Source of the DNA: CAKSHP01 sp045636325
GTDB taxonomy: Bacteria; Bacillota; Clostridia; UBA1381; UMGS1253
Assembly: GCA_045636325.1 (NCBI GenBank)
Contig: JAZTXH010000009.1
Coordinates: 62,001-126,000 of the forward strand
Direction of reading: 5' to 3'
DNA length: 64,000 bases
The notes under the pieces were generated by a model. It saw nothing but the letters and a program-made list of their open reading frames with translations, was not told the origin of the DNA and searched no databases. A program made the position numbers and the translations under genes. This document shows positions 42,444-51,244 of the stretch, one piece after another. Positions within the stretch are counted from its first letter, which is position 1. Every line of letters starts with the position of its first letter.

Positions 42444-43789
42444 TTAACATCTTCCTTTCCGTACAAATCATATTCATCGCAATCAAGAATTGTAACCTTT
42501 AAAATCTCACCGGGCTCAACTTCTCTTTCAGCTCCGAAATATACAACCGAATCAATATCCGGACTGTCTGCCATGGTACGACCCAGATAAAGCATATTTT
42601 CTTCATCAAATCCATCGCATATAACACTAAAAGTTTTTCCAATTTTTTCTTTGTTTAACTGCTCTGAAATTTGCATGCTGATGCGCATTGCCGCATCCCG
42701 TCTGTTTTCTTTTATTTCTTCATCAATCTGATTGTCTAAAAGATACGCCGGTGTGTCTTCTTCTTTTGAATATGCAAAAATTCCTACACGCTCCAGCTTA
42801 TATTCTTTTAAAAACTCTAAAAGCTCTTGGAATTCTTCTTCGGTTTCACCGGGAAAACCTGCAATAAGGGAAGTTCTTATGGTTGCATCAGGCATATACT
42901 TTCTTATTTTGCCAATAAGCGTTTTTATCTGCTCTGTATTGCTTTTTCTTCCCATTCTTTTTAAAACATTATTGTTTATATGCTGAATGGGTATATCAAG
43001 ATAATGACATATTTTTTTGCTTTCTGCCATTACTTTTAAAAGCCCGTCAGTTATAGATTCAGGATAACAATAATGAATTCGTATCCATTTAATGCCCACA
43101 ATTTTTTCAAGCTCACACAAAAGCTTATCTAAAGAAAACTCTCCAAAAATATCTATTCCGTATCTTGATGTGTCCTGAGCTATAACAATAATTTCCCGAA
43201 CACCGCTTTCTGCCATCTGCTTTGCTTCAGCTATAATATCCTCCATAGCTCTTGAACGGTATTTACCCCGAAGTTTCGGTATAATACAGTAAGTACAATG
43301 GTTATCACAACCTTCAGAAATTTTAAGATACCCTATATGTGGACTTCCGCTTAAAATTCTTGGTAAATTTTCGGGAATCTGCTCGTTTGCATTTCCATAA
43401 AGGCAAACTTCCTTTCCTTTCTCCAGCTCTTCTATAACTTCACAGATTTTATAAAAATCGCCCGTTCCAACAACTGCATCAACCTCAGGAAGCTCTTTTT
43501 TAATATCACTGTGATATCTTTCTGCAAGACAACCTGCCATTATTAAAAACTTACATCCACCCTCATTTTTATATTCAGCCATATCTAAAACAGTTTGTAT
43601 ACTTTCTTCCTTCGCATCACCTATAAAACCGCAGGTGTTTACTATTATAATCTCCGCTTCCGAAGCATCAGACGCAATCTCATATCCCTCTCCAGCCAAA
43701 ATGCCAAGCATATTTTCACTGTCCACCAGATTTTTAGGACACCCCAAAGATGCAATGGCAACACTGAGTTTTTTATTACTCAAATTCAT
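42440..43789 (-). CDS. rimO: Ribosomal protein S12 methylthiotransferase RimO
   Basis: Adds a methylthio group to an Asp of ribosomal protein S12. The N-terminal cluster domain begins ASLGCPKNLVDSENMLG, the radical SAM motif is CDNHCTYCIIPKLRGKYRSR, and a TRAM domain ends the protein. The start is uncertain: ATG at 43792 or 43789 lies too close to GGAG, while a TTG at 43783 has ideal spacing and would give MSNKKLSVAIASLGC. It overlaps recX. Confidence 0.94.
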   Translation of the reverse strand: MNLSNKKLSVAIASLGCPKNLVDSENMLGILAGEGYEIASDASEAEIIIVNTCGFIGDAKEESIQTVLDMAEYKNEGGCKFLIMAGCLAERYHSDIKKELPEVDAVVGTGDFYKICEVIEELEKGKEVCLYGNANEQIPENLPRILSGSPHIGYLKISEGCDNHCTYCIIPKLRGKYRSRAMEDIIAEAKQMAESGVREIIVIAQDTSRYGIDIFGEFSLDKLLCELEKIVGIKWIRIHYCYPESITDGLLKVMAESKKICHYLDIPIQHINNNVLKRMGRKSNTEQIKTLIGKIRKYMPDATIRTSLIAGFPGETEEEFQELLEFLKEYKLERVGIFAYSKEEDTPAYLLDNQIDEEIKENRRDAAMRISMQISEQLNKEKIGKTFSVICDGFDEENMLYLGRTMADSPDIDSVVYFGAEREVEPGEILKVTILDCDEYDLYGKEDVK

Positions 43790-44252
43790 CATCTCCAAAC
43801 TCTATGTCACTTACGTATTCGTTAAGGCGCTTTTTTATATCAGAAAATCTATACCCGCGCGAAACTAAAAACCTTATAACCTTGTCAGTCTTCTTTCTGT
43901 CGGATACATCATCAAGTCTTTTTGCTATTATATCCTTTATGGCTTTTGTTTCATCAATTTCGTCCATTTCAAAAAGCACATCGTCAATGATAAAATCGTC
44001 TATTCCCTTATTTTTAAGGTCAAACCTTATTTTTCTCATCCCGTGCTTTTTAATATGTACAGCATCTGAAATATAGCTTTTTGCATATTCAAAATCATTT
44101 AAAAATCCATATTCTTCTGCCCACAAAATAACTTTTCCGACCGTTTCATCACTAAAGCTTGCTTTTGTAAGCTTATCTGAAAGCTCTTTTTTTGAAAGTC
44201 TGCGCCTTGAAATAAAACCTATGGCCTTTTCCTTTGCTTTTTCAAAATCCAT
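43776..44252 (-). CDS. recX: Regulatory protein RecX
   Basis: A 158-residue helical protein that modulates RecA filaments. It shows the three-helix RecX repeats, e.g. AIGFISRRRLSKKELSDKL, YAKSYISDAVHIKKHGMRKI and KVIRFLVSRGYRFSDIKKRL. It lies 16 bases after the ATP-grasp pair and overlaps rimO, suggesting one transcript from the promoter at 46019-46047. recA is not in the window. Confidence 0.88.
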   Translation of the reverse strand: MDFEKAKEKAIGFISRRRLSKKELSDKLTKASFSDETVGKVILWAEEYGFLNDFEYAKSYISDAVHIKKHGMRKIRFDLKNKGIDDFIIDDVLFEMDEIDETKAIKDIIAKRLDDVSDRKKTDKVIRFLVSRGYRFSDIKKRLNEYVSDIEFGDDEFE

Positions 44253-44268
44253 TTTTATATCTCCAAAA

Positions 44269-45111
44269 TCATAAAGACTCTGTCTGCCCTTTTATGTAAT
44301 CAATAAGGAGCTCATGAACATTTACGTCTGTCAGCTCATAAAGCATTCTTGCTCCCACAACATCCTCAATTTCATTAAGCTTCATTTCATCACCATCAAA
44401 TATAAAATCTATACCTGCATATGTAAAATCAAAGTAGCCTATAACCTTTTCAATAAGTTTTCTTTCATTTGGTGATATATTGTAAAGCTCTGCTTTGCCA
44501 CCAAGTGAAAAATTACTTCGAAAGTCAATATCCGAGCTTCTTAGTATCCCTGCAAGGATTTTGTTTCCTAATACATAAACCCTTAAATCTCTGCCTGTTG
44601 TGCCTGCAATTTTCTGCACAAGAAAACAATCTGTCCCGTAACTTTTTACTGCCGCTTCAAGCTCATATTTATTGTTTGCAATGAATACGCCCTCTCCGCC
44701 GTGGCCGTCAGCCGGCTTTACAACACAAGGATATCTTATATCTTCTGCATCATATGAAAAAAAACGTCTGTCAAAAAAAAGCGTGTCCATCATAGGAATA
44801 CCTTTATCAGCAAGATAAAAATGAGTTTTCCTTTTATCGTTGCATACATTAGAAATAAACGAATTATTAAAAACTCTTACTCCCGCTTTTTCAAAAAATT
44901 CACTTAAAAACGGGAAGATACTTCTGTTAATAACAAACTGCGGAAATCCCCCGTTTACTTTTAATCCATCTTTATTTATTCCAAACACAATATCCTGTGC
45001 ATATTTAAGTTTTAAATCAATTCCACACGTGTGCGCATATTCAATAAGAGTGTGAATAAACCAGCGGTTTTTCTCCGCTTCAACTTTTCCGTATATAATC
45101 CATCCGGTCAT
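44269..45111 (-). CDS. RimK-like ATP-grasp ligase (second of a tandem pair)
   Basis: The 280-residue protein begins MTGWIIYGKVEAEKNRWF and has ATP-grasp signatures: YPCVVKPADGHGGEGVFI (ATP binding), CFLVQKIAGTTGRDLRVYVLG and YAGIDFIFDGDEMKLNEIED (metal ligands). These resemble RimK-type alpha-L-glutamate ligases. Its neighbour upstream shares the same start and layout, so the two arose by duplication. The product of the pair is unknown; peptide tagging or a small amide-linked compound are possible. Confidence 0.85.
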   Translation of the reverse strand: MTGWIIYGKVEAEKNRWFIHTLIEYAHTCGIDLKLKYAQDIVFGINKDGLKVNGGFPQFVINRSIFPFLSEFFEKAGVRVFNNSFISNVCNDKRKTHFYLADKGIPMMDTLFFDRRFFSYDAEDIRYPCVVKPADGHGGEGVFIANNKYELEAAVKSYGTDCFLVQKIAGTTGRDLRVYVLGNKILAGILRSSDIDFRSNFSLGGKAELYNISPNERKLIEKVIGYFDFTYAGIDFIFDGDEMKLNEIEDVVGARMLYELTDVNVHELLIDYIKGQTESL

Positions 45112-45115
45112 ATTA

Positions 45116-45976
45116 TCATAGCCTGTCTTTAATATATTTTATAATCTCTTCACTTAAATCAATACCAGTGCAATGAAGAGTGCTTTTAAAATGAGGATTT
45201 GAATTCACTTCGCATATAATGCTTTCACCGTTTTTACCAAAAAGCACATCCACTCCTGCAAATTCAAGGCCAACAGCCTCGCATGCCGCAATCGCAATCT
45301 GTTTTTGCTCAACCGTTGCTTCTTCAGCTTTCATTTTGCCACCGTTTGAAATATTAGAGCGAAAATCGCCGCTTGTATTATAGCGCAGCATTGATGCCAC
45401 TGCCCTGCCGCCAACAACATTAACTCTTATATCTCTCCCTTTGCTTTCTTCTATAAATTCCTGCATTATAAACTCTTTTGCGCCAATTTTTTCTGCAATT
45501 TCTTTTGCTTCTTCAAAATTATTTGCAAGATAAACCTGCTGACCGAAAGAGCCGTAGCTTTCTTTAATTACCATAGGATATCCCAAATCATCCCCGGCTT
45601 TTTTTAAAAAACCAAGATTATTATATCCAAAGGTCTCAAAGGTTTTAGGTGCAATATATGTTTTTGGCACTTTTATACCCTTTTTCGCAAGGTATATTGC
45701 GCTAAGACTTTTACTGTCAGATATTTCAATCGCCCTTGCACTGTTAAACACCCGCACTCCCATATCCTCAAGAAGCATGGCAAGCTTTACATCCTTGTCC
45801 CAGAAAAGCACAAAATCAGGTAAATCAACTTTTTCGCCGACCGCAAAAAACACATCACATGTTTTTTTAAGTTCAAGAGTAATTCCATACCTTTTTGATG
45901 CATCTAAGAGATATGCATATATCTCATTAAACTTTTTAATTTCTATAAAACTGTTAACAATAAGCCATCCGGTCAT
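45116..45976 (-). CDS. RimK-like ATP-grasp ligase (first of a tandem pair)
   Basis: A 286-residue paralogue of the next gene, beginning MTGWLIVNSFIEIKKFNEI. It has YPMVIKESYGSFGQQVYLA, EFIMQEFIEESKGRDIRVNV and the metal-binding VDVLFGKNGESIICEVNSNP. The C-terminal VNSNPHFKS is more complete than in the partner, whose equivalent reads IEDVVGARM, so the pair may have split roles. It leads the operon after the promoter at 46019-46047; the gap to its partner is 4 bases. Confidence 0.86.
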   Translation of the reverse strand: MTGWLIVNSFIEIKKFNEIYAYLLDASKRYGITLELKKTCDVFFAVGEKVDLPDFVLFWDKDVKLAMLLEDMGVRVFNSARAIEISDSKSLSAIYLAKKGIKVPKTYIAPKTFETFGYNNLGFLKKAGDDLGYPMVIKESYGSFGQQVYLANNFEEAKEIAEKIGAKEFIMQEFIEESKGRDIRVNVVGGRAVASMLRYNTSGDFRSNISNGGKMKAEEATVEQKQIAIAACEAVGLEFAGVDVLFGKNGESIICEVNSNPHFKSTLHCTGIDLSEEIIKYIKDRL

Positions 45977-46018
45977 AAGTCATTCCCCTGTTTTTTATAC
46001 GATTAAAATTCTCAAATA

Positions 46019-46047
46019 ATTTTATCACATTACACAATTTAAGTCAA
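46019..46047 (-). promoter_or_regulatory. Promoter for the ATP-grasp/recX/rimO/pgsA operon
   Basis: TTGACT, 17 bases, TAAAAT on the minus strand, 43 bases before the first ATP-grasp gene. Confidence 0.65.
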
Positions 46048-46059
46048 TAAAAAGCATTG

Positions 46060-47502
46060 TCAAATTTCATCAAAACAAACACTTATTTCCTTTTTCATTC
46101 CATGTGAGCCAAACACCTGCCATCTACCCTCACCAAACCTTTGAAATATAGCTTTTCTTTCATCGCGGCAAAGCGCAGAATCAGTATCAACCGAATTCAT
46201 AAGCTTCGGTGCATACTGATTGTATTTCTTCTGTTCAGGCGTCATATCCTTTAAATTAATATAAATATCTCCTGTAAAAGATATTCGGTTTTTATAATCT
46301 ATCAAAACGGTTTCACCTTGCAGATGACCACCGCTGCACTCATATACTTCAAAGCAAAATTCTCCGAAATTAAAAAAGCCGATTTGCCACATTAATGCGT
46401 TTTCTTGTTTATCTTCCCATAAAAATTGCAACTTTTCAGGATTCGGTGGCTTATATTCCGTAAGTGCCTTGCATATTTTCACATAAGGCTTATGATATCT
46501 GTTTCGCTCTCTAAATCCGTTTTTCCCTTCGTATTCATTTTTTAAACATTCACCGGTTTTATAGCTCACAAAAATTTCATCAAACATATAAGCAAGCCCA
46601 CAATGGTCCACATCAGCATGGGTTAAAACAATTTGCTTTTTTATCTGCTCAAATCCCTGCACAAGCTCATTATAAATCTTCGTCATTTCCTCTTTATAAT
46701 ACGTATATCCGCAATCTATAAAAAGGTATTTATCTTCGCTTTTTATAATAGCAGTATTACTGCCGCAAGGCGGCTCAATTAAAATTATTTCGCTTTTTTC
46801 GCCTGCTGCGTGATGTGTTATACGGGGCTTGAAAGCATCTTTTCTGCTATTTGCAAGCATGCTTGCAAACTTACTTATATTATCAAATGTTTTATAAGGC
46901 AGTCGCCCCTGCTCATCTAAAATCTGCATAGCAAGATTTGAATTTATCAAAATTTCTTGCTTTGCCTCAGGATTAATTTGCCCCGCTTTAATAAGACTGT
47001 CCGTAAATGAATTATAAAAAATACTGTTATCAAAAATCTTTTCGGCATGGTTATAGTCTATAATATTTACGGGGCAAATCTGCTTGGCTTTCTTAATAAA
47101 ATTCAAAAATACAGACTTATCTTCCGTTAAAACTCCTACTTTAAATGCCTGTGTTTTTTTATCTGCTGCCTGATAACTTATATATGAGATATTAAAGTTA
47201 TAATTATAAATAAGCCTTGCAATCTCTTTAGCGCTGCCGGGCCTGTTTTCAAGTAAAAATTCTATTAAAAAAACCTCTGCTGTTTTATTATTTTTTTGAA
47301 AATATCCGTTTTTTGAAAGTATTTCATCCGCTTTTTCAAGCTTATCTTGCTTTCCCTCTACATCTATAAACAAGGTATTGGTATCTACTGCTTTATTATA
47401 GCTTACCCTTGTTATATTCACTCCAAGTTTTGCAAAACATTCACTCGCCTTAAAAAAGGCACTTGCATCATCAGACATATTTGCAATGTACGTTTTTTTC
47501 AA
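46060..47502 (-). CDS. Metallo-beta-lactamase-fold protein with two N-terminal ACT-like domains
   Basis: The start is taken as TTG at 47502, eight bases after GGGAG, giving 480 residues. About the first 150 residues look like two ACT repeats (FAKLGVNITRVSYN and LLENRPGSAKEIARLIYNYN), regulatory ligand-binding folds. A helical linker follows, then a metallo-hydrolase domain. Its metal motif reads THADVDHCG, so the second His of the usual HxHxDH is Asp; later ligands appear in SGGHLQGET, FTGDI and FGSHG. Substrate unknown. The gene lies between the CPBP protease gene and the ATP-grasp operon. Confidence 0.78.
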   Translation of the reverse strand: MKKTYIANMSDDASAFFKASECFAKLGVNITRVSYNKAVDTNTLFIDVEGKQDKLEKADEILSKNGYFQKNNKTAEVFLIEFLLENRPGSAKEIARLIYNYNFNISYISYQAADKKTQAFKVGVLTEDKSVFLNFIKKAKQICPVNIIDYNHAEKIFDNSIFYNSFTDSLIKAGQINPEAKQEILINSNLAMQILDEQGRLPYKTFDNISKFASMLANSRKDAFKPRITHHAAGEKSEIILIEPPCGSNTAIIKSEDKYLFIDCGYTYYKEEMTKIYNELVQGFEQIKKQIVLTHADVDHCGLAYMFDEIFVSYKTGECLKNEYEGKNGFRERNRYHKPYVKICKALTEYKPPNPEKLQFLWEDKQENALMWQIGFFNFGEFCFEVYECSGGHLQGETVLIDYKNRISFTGDIYINLKDMTPEQKKYNQYAPKLMNSVDTDSALCRDERKAIFQRFGEGRWQVFGSHGMKKEISVCFDEI

Positions 47503-47517
47503 GCCAACCGCTCCCAA

Positions 47518-48162
47518 TTACACATTTAAAAACAGGTAAATACCTATAAGGTTTATGCCTAGATTCGCCCCTGCATGAAGAAAATATCCACCCCAGATAT
47601 TACCGCATTTTTCATCGACATAGCAAAAACAAATTCCTCCCGCAAAAAGCCCTATCATACAAAGAATAAATATAAACGGATTAAACCAGCCCGAAAGCAT
47701 TGTAACATGATAAAGGGCAAAAATTGCAGAAGATATTATATATGCCGCCTTTTTATTTTTCTCCTTTAACGAAAAGAATATGTAACCGCGGAAAAACAAT
47801 TCTTCTATAAACGCATTTATAAAAATTATATTTGTAAACACAAAAATAAAATTTGATTTTGTGATGCTTTGATTTTCAAGTGAGCCTAAAATCATATCCG
47901 GGTCAAACTGTGCTTTTAAAACATTATATCCGATTATAATAATCGCCGCAATTAAAAACGCACCAACTCCGCACATAAGCATTGATTTTTTACTTTTTGT
48001 TTTTACAAACACATTCTTAAAATTATGTCTTATCAATAAAGGTCCACCCACAAAAAGCAAAATTTTTACGATTGATGTAAAAAGATAGGTGTTATAAGGC
48101 GAAAGATGCAAGAGAGAATAAAGTGCAGGTATTAGTGCTCCGATTAAAAAAGTTTTTATCAT
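47518..48162 (-). CDS. CPBP-family intramembrane metalloprotease
   Basis: A 214-residue membrane protein with about seven helices. The Abi/CPBP motifs are present: EELFFRGYIF (EExxxR), FALYHVTM (FxxxH) and a late HAGAN. Such proteases mature peptides or prenylated proteins. It overlaps the flavodoxin gene by four bases. The target is unknown. Confidence 0.87.
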   Translation of the reverse strand: MIKTFLIGALIPALYSLLHLSPYNTYLFTSIVKILLFVGGPLLIRHNFKNVFVKTKSKKSMLMCGVGAFLIAAIIIIGYNVLKAQFDPDMILGSLENQSITKSNFIFVFTNIIFINAFIEELFFRGYIFFSLKEKNKKAAYIISSAIFALYHVTMLSGWFNPFIFILCMIGLFAGGICFCYVDEKCGNIWGGYFLHAGANLGINLIGIYLFLNV

Positions 48163-48704
48163 AGGCTAGCACCCTTTTCTTCTTTTGCATAGTTAATTAG
48201 CGAAACAATTGCATTTTTATCCGTAAAATCACCGTCAGCATCACAAAGGTCAATTAACATTTTTTCCATTTCGCTGGGATTTTTTTTATTCCGCATTATC
48301 AGCTTTAATGCCTTTATTGCATTCCTGTGCGGTATGGAAAGTTCAGAAAGAATCATTTTTCCAAGAAAATTAAATGTTTTTATATTTTCAGGCAAGCCGT
48401 TTTTAAAGTTTTTTTGGATAACCATTTTATTATAATATTCACTGCACTCAACAGGCGTAAGCCCCGTTGTAAAAATAATAATTTTTTTATTTTTTAAAAG
48501 CTCAATATTTTTTGTAATAAGACTTATTCCTGCAATAACCTCAGCATAAAGCCCTCCGCCGTAAATAATGGTGTCGTATTCTTCAAGGTCGTTTATCTTT
48601 ACATTTTTTGCATCCTTTGCTTCACACTCAAGAGCCCCCGCAATCCATTCTGCATAAGCTTTTGTTGAGCCGTATTTTGATTTATATACCACAATTGCAT
48701 TCAT
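48159..48704 (-). CDS. Flavodoxin-domain protein
   Basis: The 181-residue protein starts MNAIVVYKSKYGSTKAYAEW, the FMN phosphate-binding loop of flavodoxins, followed by YDTIIYGGGLYAEVIAG and IIIFTTGLTPVE. It resembles protoporphyrinogen-oxidase-like (HemG) flavodoxins with an extra C-terminal helix-rich tail. It may shuttle electrons or protect quinone-like acceptors; the partner is unknown. It is translationally coupled to the CPBP gene. Confidence 0.8.
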   Translation of the reverse strand: MNAIVVYKSKYGSTKAYAEWIAGALECEAKDAKNVKINDLEEYDTIIYGGGLYAEVIAGISLITKNIELLKNKKIIIFTTGLTPVECSEYYNKMVIQKNFKNGLPENIKTFNFLGKMILSELSIPHRNAIKALKLIMRNKKNPSEMEKMLIDLCDADGDFTDKNAIVSLINYAKEEKGASL

Positions 48705-48775
48705 TTTTTTATTTTCTCCTTTTTGCTACAGTATACTATATGACAACTCTTTTTTCCTGTTTCTGTAAAAACTAT

Positions 48776-50164
48776 TTATAAATTTTTGTTTCTATTTTCT
48801 TCTCGACATAGCAGTGCAACCGCCTCGACGTGTGTCGTATGTGGAAACATATCAACGGGCTGAACCTTTAAAAGTTTATATCCGCCGTTTTCATAAAGAT
48901 ATTTTAAATCCCTTGCCAAAGTGGCAGGATTACACGAAACATAAACAATTTTTTCCGGTGCCATTTTTAAAATAGTGTTTAATGCAAGCTCGTCTGCACC
49001 CTTTCGTGGCGGGTCAAACACAACCACATCCGCCCTTTCCCCGTTTGAATATAAATAATCTGTGATTTTTCCTGCATCGCCTGCATAAAATGACAGATTT
49101 TCAAGACCGTTGTTTTTTGCATTCAGCTTTGCATTTTCTATAGCCTTTTCAACAATTTCAATTCCGATAACCCTTTTTGCCTGCTTTGCCATAAATATTG
49201 ATATTGTGCCCGCTCCACAATAAAGGTCAAAAACTGTTTCATTTCCTTTAAGACCGGCAAAATCCACCGCTGTTTTATATAAAACTTCGGTCTGGTCATG
49301 ATTTATCTGATAAAAGCTTTCAGCTGATATTTCAAACACATAATCTTCCAAAGTGTCTTTTATGGTTTTTGAACCGTAAAGGCTTATATATCTGTCACCT
49401 AAAATAAGATTTGTTTTTTTGTTGTTTATATTAACAAGAATTGATGTAACAGACGGTGCATTTTCCAAAATAAGCTTAACAAGTAAATCGGAATCCTTAA
49501 GCTCTTTTGTTGCCACCACAACGACCATCAAATCATTTGATGTTTTTCTTACAAAAATATGCCTCACCTCACCGATGTGCATTTTTTCATCATAAGCACG
49601 GCTTTGGGTAAATCGCATATATTCTTTAACTGCAAAAATAATATTTTTGCATTCTAAAGGACCCGTGATACAGTCATCAATTGCAACAACATCGTGGCTT
49701 CTTTGTTTAAAAAATCCGCACACAACCGCACCGTTTTCACCTGTCGACACCGGAAACTGCATCTTGTTTCTGTAATTATAAGGATTTTTCATTCCTGCTA
49801 CATTGTAAACTTCGACATCTGAAAAGCCGCCTATTCTTTCAAGTGCATCAACTACAACCCTTTTTTTCATCTCAAGCTGATATGAATAATCAATGTGCAT
49901 CAGCTGGCAACCACCGCATTTTTTAAATGCATCGCAAGCAGGCCTGGCTCTGTAGGGTGACTTTGTTTTAAAACTTAAGATTTTTCCGTATGCAAAACTT
50001 TTATTTACCTTAACAATTTTTATTTCGCACACATCACCAACTACGCCGCCATGCACAAACACAGTAAATCCGTCTATTTTACATATGCCTTCGCCACTGC
50101 TTCCAAATGCAGTAATTTCGGCTGTGTATATCAGATTTTTCTTTACAGAAAGTATCTGTGTCAC
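48776..50164 (-). CDS. 23S rRNA uracil-C5 methyltransferase, RlmD/RlmCD-like
   Basis: The 462-residue enzyme has an N-terminal TRAM domain (AEITAFGSSGEGICKIDGF), a cluster-binding region CDAFKKCGGCQL with a later Cys, and a SAM-methyltransferase core (VFDLYCGAGTISIFMAK, VFDPPRKGAD, and the catalytic-Cys motif VSCNPATLARDL). The GTG start at 50164 has GGAGG eight bases upstream. It methylates uracil in 23S rRNA; which site or sites cannot be told here. Confidence 0.92.
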   Translation of the reverse strand: MTQILSVKKNLIYTAEITAFGSSGEGICKIDGFTVFVHGGVVGDVCEIKIVKVNKSFAYGKILSFKTKSPYRARPACDAFKKCGGCQLMHIDYSYQLEMKKRVVVDALERIGGFSDVEVYNVAGMKNPYNYRNKMQFPVSTGENGAVVCGFFKQRSHDVVAIDDCITGPLECKNIIFAVKEYMRFTQSRAYDEKMHIGEVRHIFVRKTSNDLMVVVVATKELKDSDLLVKLILENAPSVTSILVNINNKKTNLILGDRYISLYGSKTIKDTLEDYVFEISAESFYQINHDQTEVLYKTAVDFAGLKGNETVFDLYCGAGTISIFMAKQAKRVIGIEIVEKAIENAKLNAKNNGLENLSFYAGDAGKITDYLYSNGERADVVVFDPPRKGADELALNTILKMAPEKIVYVSCNPATLARDLKYLYENGGYKLLKVQPVDMFPHTTHVEAVALLCREENRNKNL

Positions 50165-50270
50165 CGTTTATTCCTCCAATCTACATAACAATTCATTTTA
50201 AGTATATCACAAACACCTTAAATAGTCAATTTGTATTAAATGTCTTTCAAATTATACATCTATTTTTTTC

Positions 50271-50299
50271 TTGTATTTTGTCAAATTATATGATAAAAT
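50271..50299 (+). promoter_or_regulatory. Promoter for the E2-like acyltransferase gene
   Basis: TTGTAT, 17 bases, TAAAAT on the plus strand, 30 bases before the ATG at 50329. Confidence 0.6.
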
Positions 50300-50328
50300 T
50301 AAGTATATAACAAAAAGGGGGTGTGTTT

Positions 50329-51183
50329 ATGGGTTTTAAGGAGGGGAGACGCATAAAAAGCGGTGCACCAATGGATTCTGTAGCACCGTTTATTATGCCT
50401 ACAAGAGGAGGTGCCTCCAATTATTTTTCCGCTTCTGTTGATATTGAAAGATGCGAACAACTTATTCGTGAAAAGCGCAAAGAAGGCTTAAAAGGTCTTG
50501 GTATGATTCATATATTTATGGCAGCTTATGTAAGACTCATTTCTCAGGTTCCGGGTGTAAACCGCTTTCTTCGCGGTCAACGGGTTTATGCAAGAAATAA
50601 TATTGAAATATGCATGGCAATTAAAAAGGAAATGAAACTTAATGCGCCGGAAACAGTTATAAAGCTGCTGCCAAAACACGATGATACTTTAATAGATATT
50701 TATAATCAGTTAAGCAAAGAATTAATCGAAAACAAGCAGATGGGTGACCATAATAATATGGATGGAGTTGCAAGGCTTTTAACAAAAATTCCAGGTGTAT
50801 TTTTAAAATTTACCGTATGGTTTTTAAAGCTTTTGGATTATTTCGGGCTACTTCCCCGTTTTCTTACGAAGCTTAGCCCATTCCATGGTTCAATGTTTAT
50901 AACTGATATGGGCTCGTTAGGTCTGCCGCCGATTTACCACCATTTATATGAATTTGGCAATCTTCCGGTATTTATTGCAATGGGCTCAAAAAGAACAGAA
51001 TATGTAACAACTGCCGAAGGCGAGGTTAAAAAGCGTCGTTTAATTGACTTTACAATAGTTTGCGATGAAAGAATATGTGACGGACATTATTATGCAACTG
51101 CATTTAAAACACTTAAACGTCTTTTGGAAAAACCAGAGCAGCTTTTATCACCACCTGAAAAAGTAGTTGAAGATATAAAATAA
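50329..51183 (+). CDS. Stand-alone E2-like (2-oxo acid dehydrogenase acyltransferase fold) protein without catalytic His
   Basis: The 284-residue protein has the chloramphenicol-acetyltransferase/E2 catalytic fold but no lipoyl or subunit-binding domain. Recognisable parts are SASVDIERCEQLIREKR, FITDMGSLGLPPIYHHLYEFG and a C-terminal VCDERICDGHYYATAF. In active E2 enzymes this last motif is DHRxxDG; here His is Glu (codon 51067-51069), so ordinary acyl transfer is doubtful. The ATG at 50329 has GGGGG seven bases upstream and replaces a GTG at 50323. It is a single-gene unit between a promoter and a terminator; function unknown. Confidence 0.82.
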   Translation: MGFKEGRRIKSGAPMDSVAPFIMPTRGGASNYFSASVDIERCEQLIREKRKEGLKGLGMIHIFMAAYVRLISQVPGVNRFLRGQRVYARNNIEICMAIKKEMKLNAPETVIKLLPKHDDTLIDIYNQLSKELIENKQMGDHNNMDGVARLLTKIPGVFLKFTVWFLKLLDYFGLLPRFLTKLSPFHGSMFITDMGSLGLPPIYHHLYEFGNLPVFIAMGSKRTEYVTTAEGEVKKRRLIDFTIVCDERICDGHYYATAFKTLKRLLEKPEQLLSPPEKVVEDIK

Positions 51184-51193
51184 ATTGCATATT

Positions 51194-51237
51194 AAAAAAC
51201 GAAGAAATCATAATAAAAAATGATTCCTTCGTTTTTT
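51194..51237. terminator. Bidirectional terminator between the E2-like gene and nagB
   Basis: AAAAAACGAAG pairs with CTTCGTTTTTT, continued by ATCAT/ATGAT after a mismatch, between two converging genes. Confidence 0.85.
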
Positions 51238-51244
51238 GTTTATA

